IMG/VR virus record: IMGVR_UViG_3300009551_000023
Coordinates: 1 to 48,017 of that record
Strand: one strand, 5' to 3'
Length of the DNA stretch: 48,017 nt
Source of the DNA: a virus
Below are positions 23,920 to 31,255 of the stretch, in pieces. How positions within the stretch are numbered: the first letter of the stretch is position 1; each line of letters begins with the position of its first letter. The notes below the pieces were generated by a model. It made no database searches. It worked only from the letters and a program-made list of their open reading frames with translations, and was not told where the DNA came from. The translations under genes and the position numbers were made by a program.

Positions 23920-24786
23920 CTACGCTAATACTCCGTAGTCCGTCAGTCCCGCTTCAATCCCAGGATTCTCCCGCATGATCCGCAGCGCTTCCGCCTTCTG
24001 CCACGGCTCCGCATCGACATTCAGGTATTGCAGCAACGATTCGTAACCCGCCCACCATTCAGCAGGCGTAGGAGCCATCCGGTCAACTGCATTCACGGTC
24101 GGGTCGTACATTACGTTCAACTGTGCAGGCGTCCGCTTATTCGGCCACCGCAGCCGTTCAATCAGCTTGTACAGAAACTGCTTCCACCGCAATCGCTGAT
24201 AACTGACCATCTGGCAGTGCATGATGCCACCAGTTCGCGCCATCCCCATCGGCATATAGCCTACGAACGGTCGCCCCATCGGGTGCCTGTGGTGATGATC
24301 GTAGCCATTCTGCGCGCGCCAGAAGTATTCCGCCATGTCGGGGAAGGCCACCGAAGCGTTCTGCTGCCCCCACAAGCCAGTTGTATGCACTTGGTTGATG
24401 CTGCCCCGCAGTTGGAGCCATGGGAGTTGTAGAACCTGCCCGTGCGGTGTGCGTTCGACCATCGCGCGGATGATCGGAAGAAAGTTCGCCGTCAGGATTT
24501 CGTCGGCATCCACAATTACAACGTGCGAGGCATCAAGGAAGCGGGCGGCATCCAACAGCTTTTGCCTCTGGGACATCTCGCGCCAAGTGGGATCGTTGTC
24601 TTCCATGACCGTCACTCTCCCCGGCCCGTATTCGATCACCAGCGCGTCTAGGATGGCTCCGGTATTGTCGGTGCTGGCGTGGCTCAGCACGACAACCGAA
24701 TCCACCCATCGCATCAGCGCTCGCAGGCTGCAGCCGAGAATCCATCCCTCGTTACGAACTGGGAGAATGGCGACGATGCGGCTCAT
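23920..24786 (-). CDS. Glycosyltransferase, family 2 type (GT-A)
   Basis: A 288-residue protein. The opening IVAILPVRNEGWILGCSLRAL and VVVLSHASTDNT are the canonical GT2 nucleotide-sugar binding strands. IVDADE at 92-96 supplies the metal-binding DxD. A C-terminal His/Arg-rich part (YDHHHRHPMGRPFVGYMPMG) probably binds acceptor. It is ATGA-coupled to the dehydrogenase gene and is the last enzyme of the cassette. Confidence 0.85.
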   Translation of the reverse strand: MSRIVAILPVRNEGWILGCSLRALMRWVDSVVVLSHASTDNTGAILDALVIEYGPGRVTVMEDNDPTWREMSQRQKLLDAARFLDASHVVIVDADEILTANFLPIIRAMVERTPHGQVLQLPWLQLRGSINQVHTTGLWGQQNASVAFPDMAEYFWRAQNGYDHHHRHPMGRPFVGYMPMGMARTGGIMHCQMVSYQRLRWKQFLYKLIERLRWPNKRTPAQLNVMYDPTVNAVDRMAPTPAEWWAGYESLLQYLNVDAEPWQKAEALRIMRENPGIEAGLTDYGVLA

Positions 24787-25751
24787 CGGTTCGCCTCGTA
24801 AACCGATTCAACAATCCGCAGCGCCGCCTGAGCCTCGCGAATCCCCGGCACTGAAGTGCGCTTCAGCCGGATATCCTCGCAGAACTCCAGCCATTCGCGC
24901 TCCCAGGAATCATCCGCCATCGGGTATTCCCACTTCGTAGTGGTGGGCGGTCCCATCTCGGGAGACATCGCATACAGCGTGCAGGATTCCACGCCGTAGC
25001 TTCCGCCGAGTCCGTTGATTTCGAGCTTTCCGCGCTCACCGAATATCTCGAAACTGAATAGGTTTTTCCATTCGGTGTTGGAAACGTGGAGTTGTGCAAC
25101 GGCCGCTGGCTCTTCGGTGGCCAATACCAAAAAGGCGTTATCTTCAACTTCGCAATCCCAAAACGCCCGCAACCCCGTCCCGTGAGCAATCCTTACCGAT
25201 CCCATGAACCATCCACACAGGTCGATCATATGCACGCCCATGTCGATCAGCACGCCGCCTCCTGAAATCTTGGGATCGGCCCGCCATTCCTTCTCATAGC
25301 CCAATCGCCCGCCGTGGCCGTATCGCCCGCGGATGTACATCAGATCGCCGATAGCGCCCGCGTCGAACAGTTCGCGAGCCTTCTGGATGGTGCGGTGGTA
25401 GCGGTGATTGAAGCCGACACGCACGCAAGCACCGCGTGGCGTGGCCGAATCCATGATGGAGTCGAGGCGCTTTGCGCAATGCGCGGCAGGCTTCTCTATC
25501 AACACGTGCTTGCCGAAAGCCGCAGCGGCACCAGCAATTTCTGGCGCGACATCCGGCGTTGTGGCGATGATGACGGCATCAACATCTTGGCGAGCAATAA
25601 TCGGCCTCCAGTCGATATCGGCCTGGAATGCTCCGACTTCATATGCCTTGTAGATATTTGTGTCGCAAGCCCATACCAAGTGATCTTCCGCCCGCAGCGC
25701 TTTTGCCCGCCGCTGTCCGATCTTGCCGCAGCCGATGATGGCAACGTTCAT
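24783..25751 (-). CDS. Gfo/Idh/MocA-type NAD(P)-dependent sugar oxidoreductase
   Basis: A 322-residue protein of normal family length. It has an N-terminal Rossmann fold with IIGCGKIGQRR at 5-15, the EKP motif at 86-88, and the C-terminal alpha/beta dimer domain starting near GFNHRYHR, with GGGVLIDMGVHMIDLCGWFMG carrying the conserved D...H pair. Family members oxidise or reduce nucleotide sugars and related polyols. Here, between an SDR and a glycosyltransferase, it most likely makes a modified nucleotide sugar. Confidence 0.88.
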   Translation of the reverse strand: MNVAIIGCGKIGQRRAKALRAEDHLVWACDTNIYKAYEVGAFQADIDWRPIIARQDVDAVIIATTPDVAPEIAGAAAAFGKHVLIEKPAAHCAKRLDSIMDSATPRGACVRVGFNHRYHRTIQKARELFDAGAIGDLMYIRGRYGHGGRLGYEKEWRADPKISGGGVLIDMGVHMIDLCGWFMGSVRIAHGTGLRAFWDCEVEDNAFLVLATEEPAAVAQLHVSNTEWKNLFSFEIFGERGKLEINGLGGSYGVESCTLYAMSPEMGPPTTTKWEYPMADDSWEREWLEFCEDIRLKRTSVPGIREAQAALRIVESVYEANR

Positions 25752-26479
25752 ACAAGCCTCCGAAGCGTGAGCAGTTCAGGAGACTCCACCAATCTGCGCT
25801 TAAGTGCTTCGCCATCTTCCCAGTGATCCCACTTCGCACTGATCAGCCGCCCCGTAATCGGCCTGCTATCGTCGCTGGCGAGCCACGCAACAAGCTCAGC
25901 CGCCCGGTCTGGTGGGTCACCATCGGGACTGCCCATGCGCGTATTCAACAGCCCCGGAGCCACGCAGTTGACGCGGATGCCGTACCGCTCGACTTCAGCC
26001 GCGAGCGTCTCGCTGAATCGCACCAGCCCGCATTTTGCCGTGGCATAGGCGCTGTAGTTGGGACGCGGCGATGTGGCCCCACCGCCGCTGATGTTGATGA
26101 TGGAGCCTGCTGTTTTGGTCTCTTCCATCCATGCCGATACGAGCTTACAGAGTTCAACGGGAGCGAAGAGATTAACCTTCAGGCATCGCTTCCAATCGTC
26201 AATGTCGCACTCGGCCATAGGGCCAACTGGGCCGGTAATCGCCGCATTATTGATTAGGATATCGACAGAGTCCCAAGTCTCTCTGGCGTATTGCATTACG
26301 AATTCTGGAGACTGGAAGTTGGCCAAATCTGCCTTTACGTGGAACGCCATTACTTCAGCGATTCCGTCCCGATTGACCGACATCACCTTGCATCCCTCGC
26401 GCACCAACACTTCCGCGATCTTCGCGCCCAGCCCGCGCGAGGCTCCCGTTACGATGGCCCGCTTGCCCTTGAGCTTCAT
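25748..26479 (-). CDS. Short-chain dehydrogenase/reductase
   Basis: A 243-residue classical SDR. TGASRGLG at 11-18 binds NAD(P), NNAA at 77-80 is conserved, and Ser131 with YATAK (Tyr145, Lys149) forms the catalytic set. All key residues are present, so the enzyme should be active. It is coupled on both sides by ATGA overlaps and probably works with the neighbouring Gfo/Idh/MocA enzyme on a sugar or small polyol. The substrate cannot be read from sequence. Confidence 0.88.
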   Translation of the reverse strand: MKLKGKRAIVTGASRGLGAKIAEVLVREGCKVMSVNRDGIAEVMAFHVKADLANFQSPEFVMQYARETWDSVDILINNAAITGPVGPMAECDIDDWKRCLKVNLFAPVELCKLVSAWMEETKTAGSIINISGGGATSPRPNYSAYATAKCGLVRFSETLAAEVERYGIRVNCVAPGLLNTRMGSPDGDPPDRAAELVAWLASDDSRPITGRLISAKWDHWEDGEALKRRLVESPELLTLRRLV

Positions 26480-26772
26480 GTCTTGACTCCAAATCGAGGC
26501 TTCATCCAGTCTGATAACGGGAACCTATCGCTCGGAACATAATCGCTCGCCACGACGTTGCAGAATCGCCAGTCCGTTGCCTCGGGCCAATCTTTCAGAA
26601 CGTAGCGCTTTGCCGCGTCTTCGTCCTTGGCGCTTACGACCGCGCAAAGGCTCGACTCGCCTTCCCCGCGCTCTCCGCTTCTCCACCATCCCAAAATGTG
26701 GTTATTCGGGGGGAAAGTCAGCGGCCTGTAATCTTCTCCCGGCTGCCACCACGAAATCCAAAATCTGATCAA
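26476..26772 (-). CDS. Small Trp-rich protein of the sugar cassette
   Basis: A 98-residue protein starting MIRFWISWWQPGEDYRP with a WxxWW-type aromatic N terminus and KDEDAAKRYVLKDWPEATDWRF in the middle. Similar small proteins occur beside phage sugar genes but I cannot name a family. ATGA overlaps on both sides show it belongs to the operon. Confidence 0.6.
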   Translation of the reverse strand: MIRFWISWWQPGEDYRPLTFPPNNHILGWWRSGERGEGESSLCAVVSAKDEDAAKRYVLKDWPEATDWRFCNVVASDYVPSDRFPLSDWMKPRFGVKT

Positions 26773-27386
26773 TTTACCCTCCGTAAAATCAGGTTTTCCT
26801 GATTCTGCTCCACGATCACGTACCCCAGAGGCCGCGCCACCTGCATGATCTCGACTGCCCGCCCGTTGTACTCTACGCAGATCACCTTGGGGCGATGGTC
26901 CGTCCGCATCAGCGCAATGCAGATTTCTGTGGAACTGCCCTCGGTGTCGATGGACGCGAAGTCTATCGCCTTATCCCCGAAGAACTGCGAGAGCAGCGCT
27001 CCAATGCTGATCGTTGGCACCCACAGGTGGCCGTAGAATCCGCCGTGATAGCCCGGTCGCAGATCCTTCCAGCCGGCAACCTGCGCCTCGCTATCCGTTG
27101 ACAGCGCATCCTCGGTCACATGGAAGCGCGTCACGTGCCCCGGCTCAGCAGTGACAGCCGCGGCGATGATCTTCACCCGCTCGTTGTAACCGTGCGCTTT
27201 GATCTGGCGGTCCACTGCGAGGGGCGAGAACTCCACCAGAGTGGCGTCCCATCCGCGATCAATGAACAGTTTCGAGTTGGAGAACTCTTCGGGAAACCAT
27301 GCGCCGATTTCCAGTAGCGTCCCCTTGTAGTCAGGCGGGAAGCACGCCGCGATGATCGAATCCTCGCCGTTCTGAGAATGGCTCAT
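26769..27386 (-). CDS. FkbM-family methyltransferase
   Basis: A 205-residue protein. It opens SQNGEDSII, then LLEIGAWFPEEFSNS (SAM site, 25-30), VEFSP and the FkbM signature SIDTEGSSTEI (147-150 DTEG) near the end. FkbM enzymes usually O-methylate sugars or glycans. It is coupled on both sides and probably methylates the sugar transferred by the cassette. Confidence 0.85.
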   Translation of the reverse strand: MSHSQNGEDSIIAACFPPDYKGTLLEIGAWFPEEFSNSKLFIDRGWDATLVEFSPLAVDRQIKAHGYNERVKIIAAAVTAEPGHVTRFHVTEDALSTDSEAQVAGWKDLRPGYHGGFYGHLWVPTISIGALLSQFFGDKAIDFASIDTEGSSTEICIALMRTDHRPKVICVEYNGRAVEIMQVARPLGYVIVEQNQENLILRRVN

Positions 27387-27634
27387 TTCTGTGCCTCAAG
27401 CCTTTCCTTAATCGCGAAATACTGCTCGCGGTTGCACAGCAGCAATCCGCCGACGTATTTGTTTTCTAGGCCAATCGCCGCCACCACGTCACCGCCGACG
27501 CCTATCGTCACCTGCGTTCCGGCCTTCACCTTGCGTAGATTGGTCACGTTCTCAAGCGGAGCAATCTGGATATCCAGATTCTCAGCAGCCATCACTTTGC
27601 AAATGTCGAAATGTCCCACCTTGCTCATTCGCAT
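27383..27634 (-). CDS. Small beta-barrel-like protein of the sugar cassette
   Basis: An 83-residue protein with LRKVKAGTQVTIGVGGDVVAAIGLENKYVGGLLLCNREQYFAIKERL, suggesting a small beta structure capped by a C-terminal helix. Its start overlaps the preceding gene by 10 bp. No family recognised. Confidence 0.55.
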   Translation of the reverse strand: MRMSKVGHFDICKVMAAENLDIQIAPLENVTNLRKVKAGTQVTIGVGGDVVAAIGLENKYVGGLLLCNREQYFAIKERLEAQK

Positions 27635-28356
27635 CTCTCCCAGTAATCCTGCATGTCCACCATCAGCGCTTTATGCGGCGCGAAATCCATCTTCGGGTCC
27701 GGCACATGATCTGGCGGCATCCAGCCTTCATACCCGCGCCAGCAGCAAGCTACCCCGTTCGGCGTCCAGTACATCCGACAGCGCCAGCCCTGATCCATCA
27801 GGTACCGCACGCCGTCGCGTACCGCAGTGCCAAGCGTGTCGTGGAACATGATGATGCATTCGGGCTTCGCGTGTGCCAGTGCGCCCTTCGCATCGTTCAG
27901 CGGCTCGGGGCTGTCGTGGTTGCCGTCGATAACGAAGCCTTCGAATCCGCCATAGATGTTCGCCGCGTTGCTGTTCCAGAACCTACTCGCGGTCAATTCG
28001 TAAGGCCAGATGAATCTATCCCAGTGGTTAGTGTTCTCGCAGAAGCGATCCCAGAACGCCTCAACTTCCAACTCTGGATCAACCGCCAGTACGCGATAAT
28101 ATTCATTGGGGTGAGCTGAAGCGATAGTAGCCGCCGTCCATCCGAGACGCGCGCCGATGTCAACCCATGTGCCAGAGGGTACGGATTTGGCCACGTTGTA
28201 CAGTATCGCCGACTCATCCATCGTCCAATAGGTACAGCGCGGGTCGAAGTCTGGATCGCTCGGCGCATCGTAGCCGCAGTGCTGCATCGGCGGATCGAGC
28301 AGTTTGAAGTAGGGGCGCAGGTCAGGGGCGCGGAGGTTGCTTTGGTAGATTGCCAT
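27625..28356 (-). CDS. Class I SAM-dependent methyltransferase
   Basis: A 243-residue protein with the SAM motif TWVDIGARLGWTAATIA (65-72) and AVDPELE as the second motif. GFVIDGNHDSPEPLNDAKGALAHA and IIMFHDTLGTAVRDGVRYL match the Methyltransf_24/cephalosporin-hydroxylase-like group found in glycan and polysaccharide loci. TAATG overlap with the upstream glycosyltransferase. Confidence 0.78.
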   Translation of the reverse strand: MAIYQSNLRAPDLRPYFKLLDPPMQHCGYDAPSDPDFDPRCTYWTMDESAILYNVAKSVPSGTWVDIGARLGWTAATIASAHPNEYYRVLAVDPELEVEAFWDRFCENTNHWDRFIWPYELTASRFWNSNAANIYGGFEGFVIDGNHDSPEPLNDAKGALAHAKPECIIMFHDTLGTAVRDGVRYLMDQGWRCRMYWTPNGVACCWRGYEGWMPPDHVPDPKMDFAPHKALMVDMQDYWERCE

Positions 28357-29144
28357 TAGACGTTCCTGTATCGCGAGCCGCTATCGTTGCGCGGCCCCGC
28401 ACCATAACGCTGCTCGAAGACTTGGGGATAGAAGTTGTCTGTCCCGAATTTGGCGAGTTCATCGTTGCCAAATTCACACGCCTCTCTGTAAAGCTTGAAA
28501 TTATATTTATGTGCCAGCAGCGTCATGATCGCCTGCTCTGTGCGGTGCTCGTGGAATCCGGTAAGCTCTCTTGCTATTTTGCTAGGCGCGAATGTCGTTG
28601 CGAGAGGATTAAGACAGTATGTCTGCCATTCCATCAAGAATTGCTTCACGTGGTACGGTCCCTTCTGGAACAGCATGAATCGCGCGACTCCCGCTTGACT
28701 ACGCAACTCCACTGCACGCCTTCCCGGATAGTTCTCGCCAGCAGCCATTACCGCCCAACAGTCCCATTTGCAGAACTGCAGGTTGTCGCATCCCTGCGCC
28801 GCGAATAGCATCTGCCCGCCATCAGCAACGCAGCGGTCGAACAGTGGCGTCATGTCCGCTATCGGGTGCGTGTCGCCGTCAATGAACATCACCACATCAC
28901 GATCAGCCGCGAAGCGTTCCAGCGCGTCCATGATGATCAGAGGCTTCCATGCGAACCAGCACAGCCCGCGCACGCCAGGCAGTTCGAACAGCCAGCGATT
29001 CAGCTCGTAGAACGGATGCGCCCGAAGCCAAACGTCATCATAGACGTAGCAGGCATCCGCGCCGAAGCGCTTGTGATCTTCGACGGTGGCGCCGACCGTG
29101 GCTTCGTAGGCTGAGCCGCCGAAGGTTATGAGGATTTTGCGCAT
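28356..29144 (-). CDS. Glycosyltransferase-like protein with IDGD motif
   Basis: A 262-residue protein. MRKILITFGGSAYEATV is an N-terminal strand-turn, WFAWKPLIIMDALERF precedes VVMFIDGDTHPI (88-91), a DxD-type site in the position expected for a GT-A enzyme. Later segments (FMLFQKGPYHVKQFLMEW; FHEHRTEQAIMTLLAHKYNF) fit polysaccharide-type glycosyltransferases. It overlaps the small coiled-coil gene by 19 bp. Confidence 0.72.
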   Translation of the reverse strand: MRKILITFGGSAYEATVGATVEDHKRFGADACYVYDDVWLRAHPFYELNRWLFELPGVRGLCWFAWKPLIIMDALERFAADRDVVMFIDGDTHPIADMTPLFDRCVADGGQMLFAAQGCDNLQFCKWDCWAVMAAGENYPGRRAVELRSQAGVARFMLFQKGPYHVKQFLMEWQTYCLNPLATTFAPSKIARELTGFHEHRTEQAIMTLLAHKYNFKLYREACEFGNDELAKFGTDNFYPQVFEQRYGAGPRNDSGSRYRNV

Positions 29145-29272
29145 TGAGCTTCCAGTTCCTTAACCCGCTGCTGCAAGTTGAAAATCACCTGCAGGTTGGC
29201 ATAGTGCTTATCGCGCCAGTACTTCACAAGCTCGCGCTCTTGGTCGAAGTTCGCCTGCTCGACTGGGGTCAC
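29126..29272 (-). CDS. Small coiled-coil protein (GTG start)
   Basis: A 48-residue peptide. The GTG at 29272 overlaps the TGA of the preceding gene (GTGA). Almost all of it is predicted helix with heptad-like spacing (LVKYWRDKHYANLQVIFNL). A scaffolding or dimerisation role within the glycosylation operon is possible but unproven. Confidence 0.55.
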   Translation of the reverse strand: MTPVEQANFDQERELVKYWRDKHYANLQVIFNLQQRVKELEAQCAKSS

Positions 29273-30081
29273 AGCGGCTCCGATCCGGGGAATCCAGCAG
29301 CCTTGAGCGCCTCGAATACTGGCTTCATCTTCACGTAGTCGGCATCGAAGTGCTTCTGATGGGGAGCCCATTGGCCGCCTTTTCTGCGCGAGTGGTTATG
29401 GTAATGAATTAAGTCACGACGTTGCCAGAAGCACCCATACTTGATCGCAACGTTTTGTAGGGTTTCGTCAGCCCAGTTATGCCAGAATAGCTCGCACAGC
29501 GGCCCTTTCCCCTGGTTGATGCGCAGGCAGAATTCCCGCCCCATCCATGGACTGCCGCAGATGCGGTCGATCATGGCCGGCGCTTCTGGCCACTTCGCGC
29601 GGGCGTAGGCATCATCGCCCCAGCGATCGCCAGTCGGTTGCATCACGCCGAAGGTAGAGTAGTAATTCCGAGCGCTTGGCTGTTGCCCGGTCAAGTCCGT
29701 AAACTCGCCACTGCGAGCGTTGACCATCGCGCATATCACATTCTCCATCCGAAACCGCCCTTGCTGCTCTCCGAAATACCTTCCGCATTGATACTCAATC
29801 TCCCCTGCCGTGTGTCTCATATCCGGGTGCGTATCATCGCCCGCCGCCACAATCCAGTTGCACTCCAGATCATCCGCCAGGACGCCCTTGGCAAGGTAGT
29901 TCACCGCTTCCGGGTAGCCCCTGTACGGGCGCTCCATCATGATGTGCGCGTACTGCGAGTCGTAAATGTGGCCGGGGTCGCGCTGAATGCACAACTTGTA
30001 GCCTTGCTGGTGCCAGAGCCTGAAGCATTCATCGGCCTGCTCGGGAGGCAGAGCACTCGGCAGAACTAACCATACCGACAT
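29269..30081 (-). CDS. Probable glycosyltransferase
   Basis: A 270-residue protein starting at 30081 (TGATG overlap). It opens with MSVWLVLPSALPPEQADECFRLW and has NWIVAAGDDTHPD (GDD 81-83), the strand-plus-acidic arrangement of a GT-A donor site. FGVMQPTGDRWGD and SPWMGREFCLR follow, consistent with an acceptor region. I cannot assign a GT family number. The neighbouring GT2 genes support the call. Confidence 0.62.
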   Translation of the reverse strand: MSVWLVLPSALPPEQADECFRLWHQQGYKLCIQRDPGHIYDSQYAHIMMERPYRGYPEAVNYLAKGVLADDLECNWIVAAGDDTHPDMRHTAGEIEYQCGRYFGEQQGRFRMENVICAMVNARSGEFTDLTGQQPSARNYYSTFGVMQPTGDRWGDDAYARAKWPEAPAMIDRICGSPWMGREFCLRINQGKGPLCELFWHNWADETLQNVAIKYGCFWQRRDLIHYHNHSRRKGGQWAPHQKHFDADYVKMKPVFEALKAAGFPGSEPL

Positions 30082-30800
30082 CAGATCATCTCCATGTGAG
30101 TTCGGCAGTACGCATCCCATTCGGGCGTGCGCTTGAAATTCCCGTTACGCTTGGTGAAGTCGTACGCCCCGCTGGTGTTGCCACCGTGGACGCCGAAGAT
30201 GACGCGCGGCACTTCCCAGTCGATGCGATCACCTTGCTCAATTACCATGCTGTCCACCCCCACCGTCTTGCACCGCTTGGTAAAGCGCTCATCTTCGCCG
30301 TGGCTGACATGCTGGAACGTGTTCCGCTCCCACGTCTTCCGCCAGTACATCAGCGAGGCACCCAAAGCGTACAGAGGATTTGGGAATTGGTACAGCCACG
30401 CTTCGCCATCCTTGCGAGTATCCCAGAACAGCGCACAGTTGTAGCCCACGGCATCGGCGCCGCTCGCCTCCAGCAGCGCAACCTGTTCGGCAATGCGGTT
30501 AGGGTGGCTCCAGTCGTCCGAGTCCCAATGCGCGAAGATATCCGTCGATCCGATCGGCCACGTGGTGACGTACTCGTTGGCGTAGTTGCGCAGTTCCCCG
30601 ATGGTCATGCCGGATTCCTTGGCCTTCCAGTGGACCTCATTCTCGCGCCAGGCGATGTGTTCACCCCAAGCAGTATCGCCCGTGTCGAGCACCAGCAGGC
30701 CCTTGTTTTCGTAGGTCTGCGAGCGAAATGATTCGATCGCCCTGCGGTTCATGCCGCCGCGATCTCTGGTGAGCATGATGCAGGCTACTGACAGGCTCAT
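30081..30800 (-). CDS. Glycosyltransferase, family 2 type
   Basis: A 239-residue protein. The ATG at 30800 has GGAG 4 nt upstream and overlaps the stop of a 23-codon membrane peptide. VACIMLTRDRGGMNRRAIESFRSQTY is the usual GT2 opening, HWDSDDWSHPNRI (DSDD 93-96) the metal site, and HGEDERF (168-173) matches the catalytic-base ED motif. All expected motifs are present. Confidence 0.88.
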   Translation of the reverse strand: MSLSVACIMLTRDRGGMNRRAIESFRSQTYENKGLLVLDTGDTAWGEHIAWRENEVHWKAKESGMTIGELRNYANEYVTTWPIGSTDIFAHWDSDDWSHPNRIAEQVALLEASGADAVGYNCALFWDTRKDGEAWLYQFPNPLYALGASLMYWRKTWERNTFQHVSHGEDERFTKRCKTVGVDSMVIEQGDRIDWEVPRVIFGVHGGNTSGAYDFTKRNGNFKRTPEWDAYCRTHMEMI

Positions 30801-30868
30801 TCGCTCCACGCAGTTCTGGCCAACAGCACCACAGCAATCAGCAGCATTACCGCCATGTAGGGAATCAT
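30797..30868 (-). CDS. 23-residue membrane microprotein
   Basis: ATG at 30868 overlaps the stop of the zinc-ribbon gene (ATGA), and its own TGA overlaps the glycosyltransferase ATG at 30800 (ATGA). The peptide is nearly one transmembrane helix (MAVMLLIAVVLLA core) with a short WSE end. Double coupling argues for real translation, either as a functional peptide or as a coupling leader. Confidence 0.55.
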   Translation of the reverse strand: MIPYMAVMLLIAVVLLARTAWSE

Positions 30869-30972
30869 TTGCGCCTCGCTTGGCAGCGCGGGCATTTCGC
30901 CGCCCCGCCTTTCTTACGTGTCGGCCATTCGTGCTTGCAGTTTGCACATTTGGCGATTTCGACTTTCGACAT
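30865..30972 (-). CDS. Small zinc-ribbon protein, first gene of the sugar cassette
   Basis: A 35-residue protein with two knuckles, CANC and CPRC, around a basic loop (KHEWPTRKKGGAAK), a complete zinc ribbon. A TTGCAA-N18-TAGTAT promoter ends 7 nt before the ATG, so the mRNA may be leaderless. Such ribbons are common in phages; a regulatory or nucleic-acid-binding role is possible. Confidence 0.65.
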   Translation of the reverse strand: MSKVEIAKCANCKHEWPTRKKGGAAKCPRCQARRK

Positions 30973-30978
30973 GCACAT

Positions 30979-31009
30979 GATACTACCGTAAGGTGGTATC
31001 GAATTGCAA
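30979..31009. promoter_or_regulatory. Divergent control region with hairpin and promoter
   Basis: On the minus strand TTGCAA (31004-31009) and TAGTAT (30980-30985) are 18 bp apart. The -10 lies 7 nt before the ATG at 30972. An inverted repeat GATACTACC-GTAA-GGTGGTATC (30979-31000) overlaps the promoter, with nine pairs including one G-U and a GNRA-type loop if transcribed. This could be an operator controlling the sugar cassette and the divergent gene at 31031. Confidence 0.55.
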
Positions 31010-31030
31010 GCGGTATGATATGCTCTCCGC

Positions 31031-31255
31031 ATGACCGACGCCGTAACCATCGCTATCATCTCTGCCGTTGGATCGTTCGCCGCTGCTGCGCTCAGCCTCG
31101 CAAACAACATCGTCGGTCGCCGCAATACGCGCAATATCGCCACGCTGGAGAAGAATACCAACAGCATCAAGGATGCGCTCGTCAAGGTGACAGCGGAATC
31201 GGAATATGCCAAGGGGCTGAAAGCTGGCGAGGATAGCAAGTCTACACCGGGCTAA
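31031..31255 (+). CDS. Small membrane protein, candidate holin or lysis accessory
   Basis: A 74-residue protein with one N-terminal transmembrane helix (TIAIISAVGSFAAAALSLA) followed by a polar helix (IATLEKNTNSIKDALVKV) and a charged tail. Phages often carry such N-in proteins near terminase, sometimes annotated as holins or membrane proteins. It is on the plus strand, convergent with terminase and overlapping its last 14 bp. TATGCT lies 6 nt before the ATG and there is no Shine-Dalgarno site. Confidence 0.65.
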   Translation: MTDAVTIAIISAVGSFAAAALSLANNIVGRRNTRNIATLEKNTNSIKDALVKVTAESEYAKGLKAGEDSKSTPG

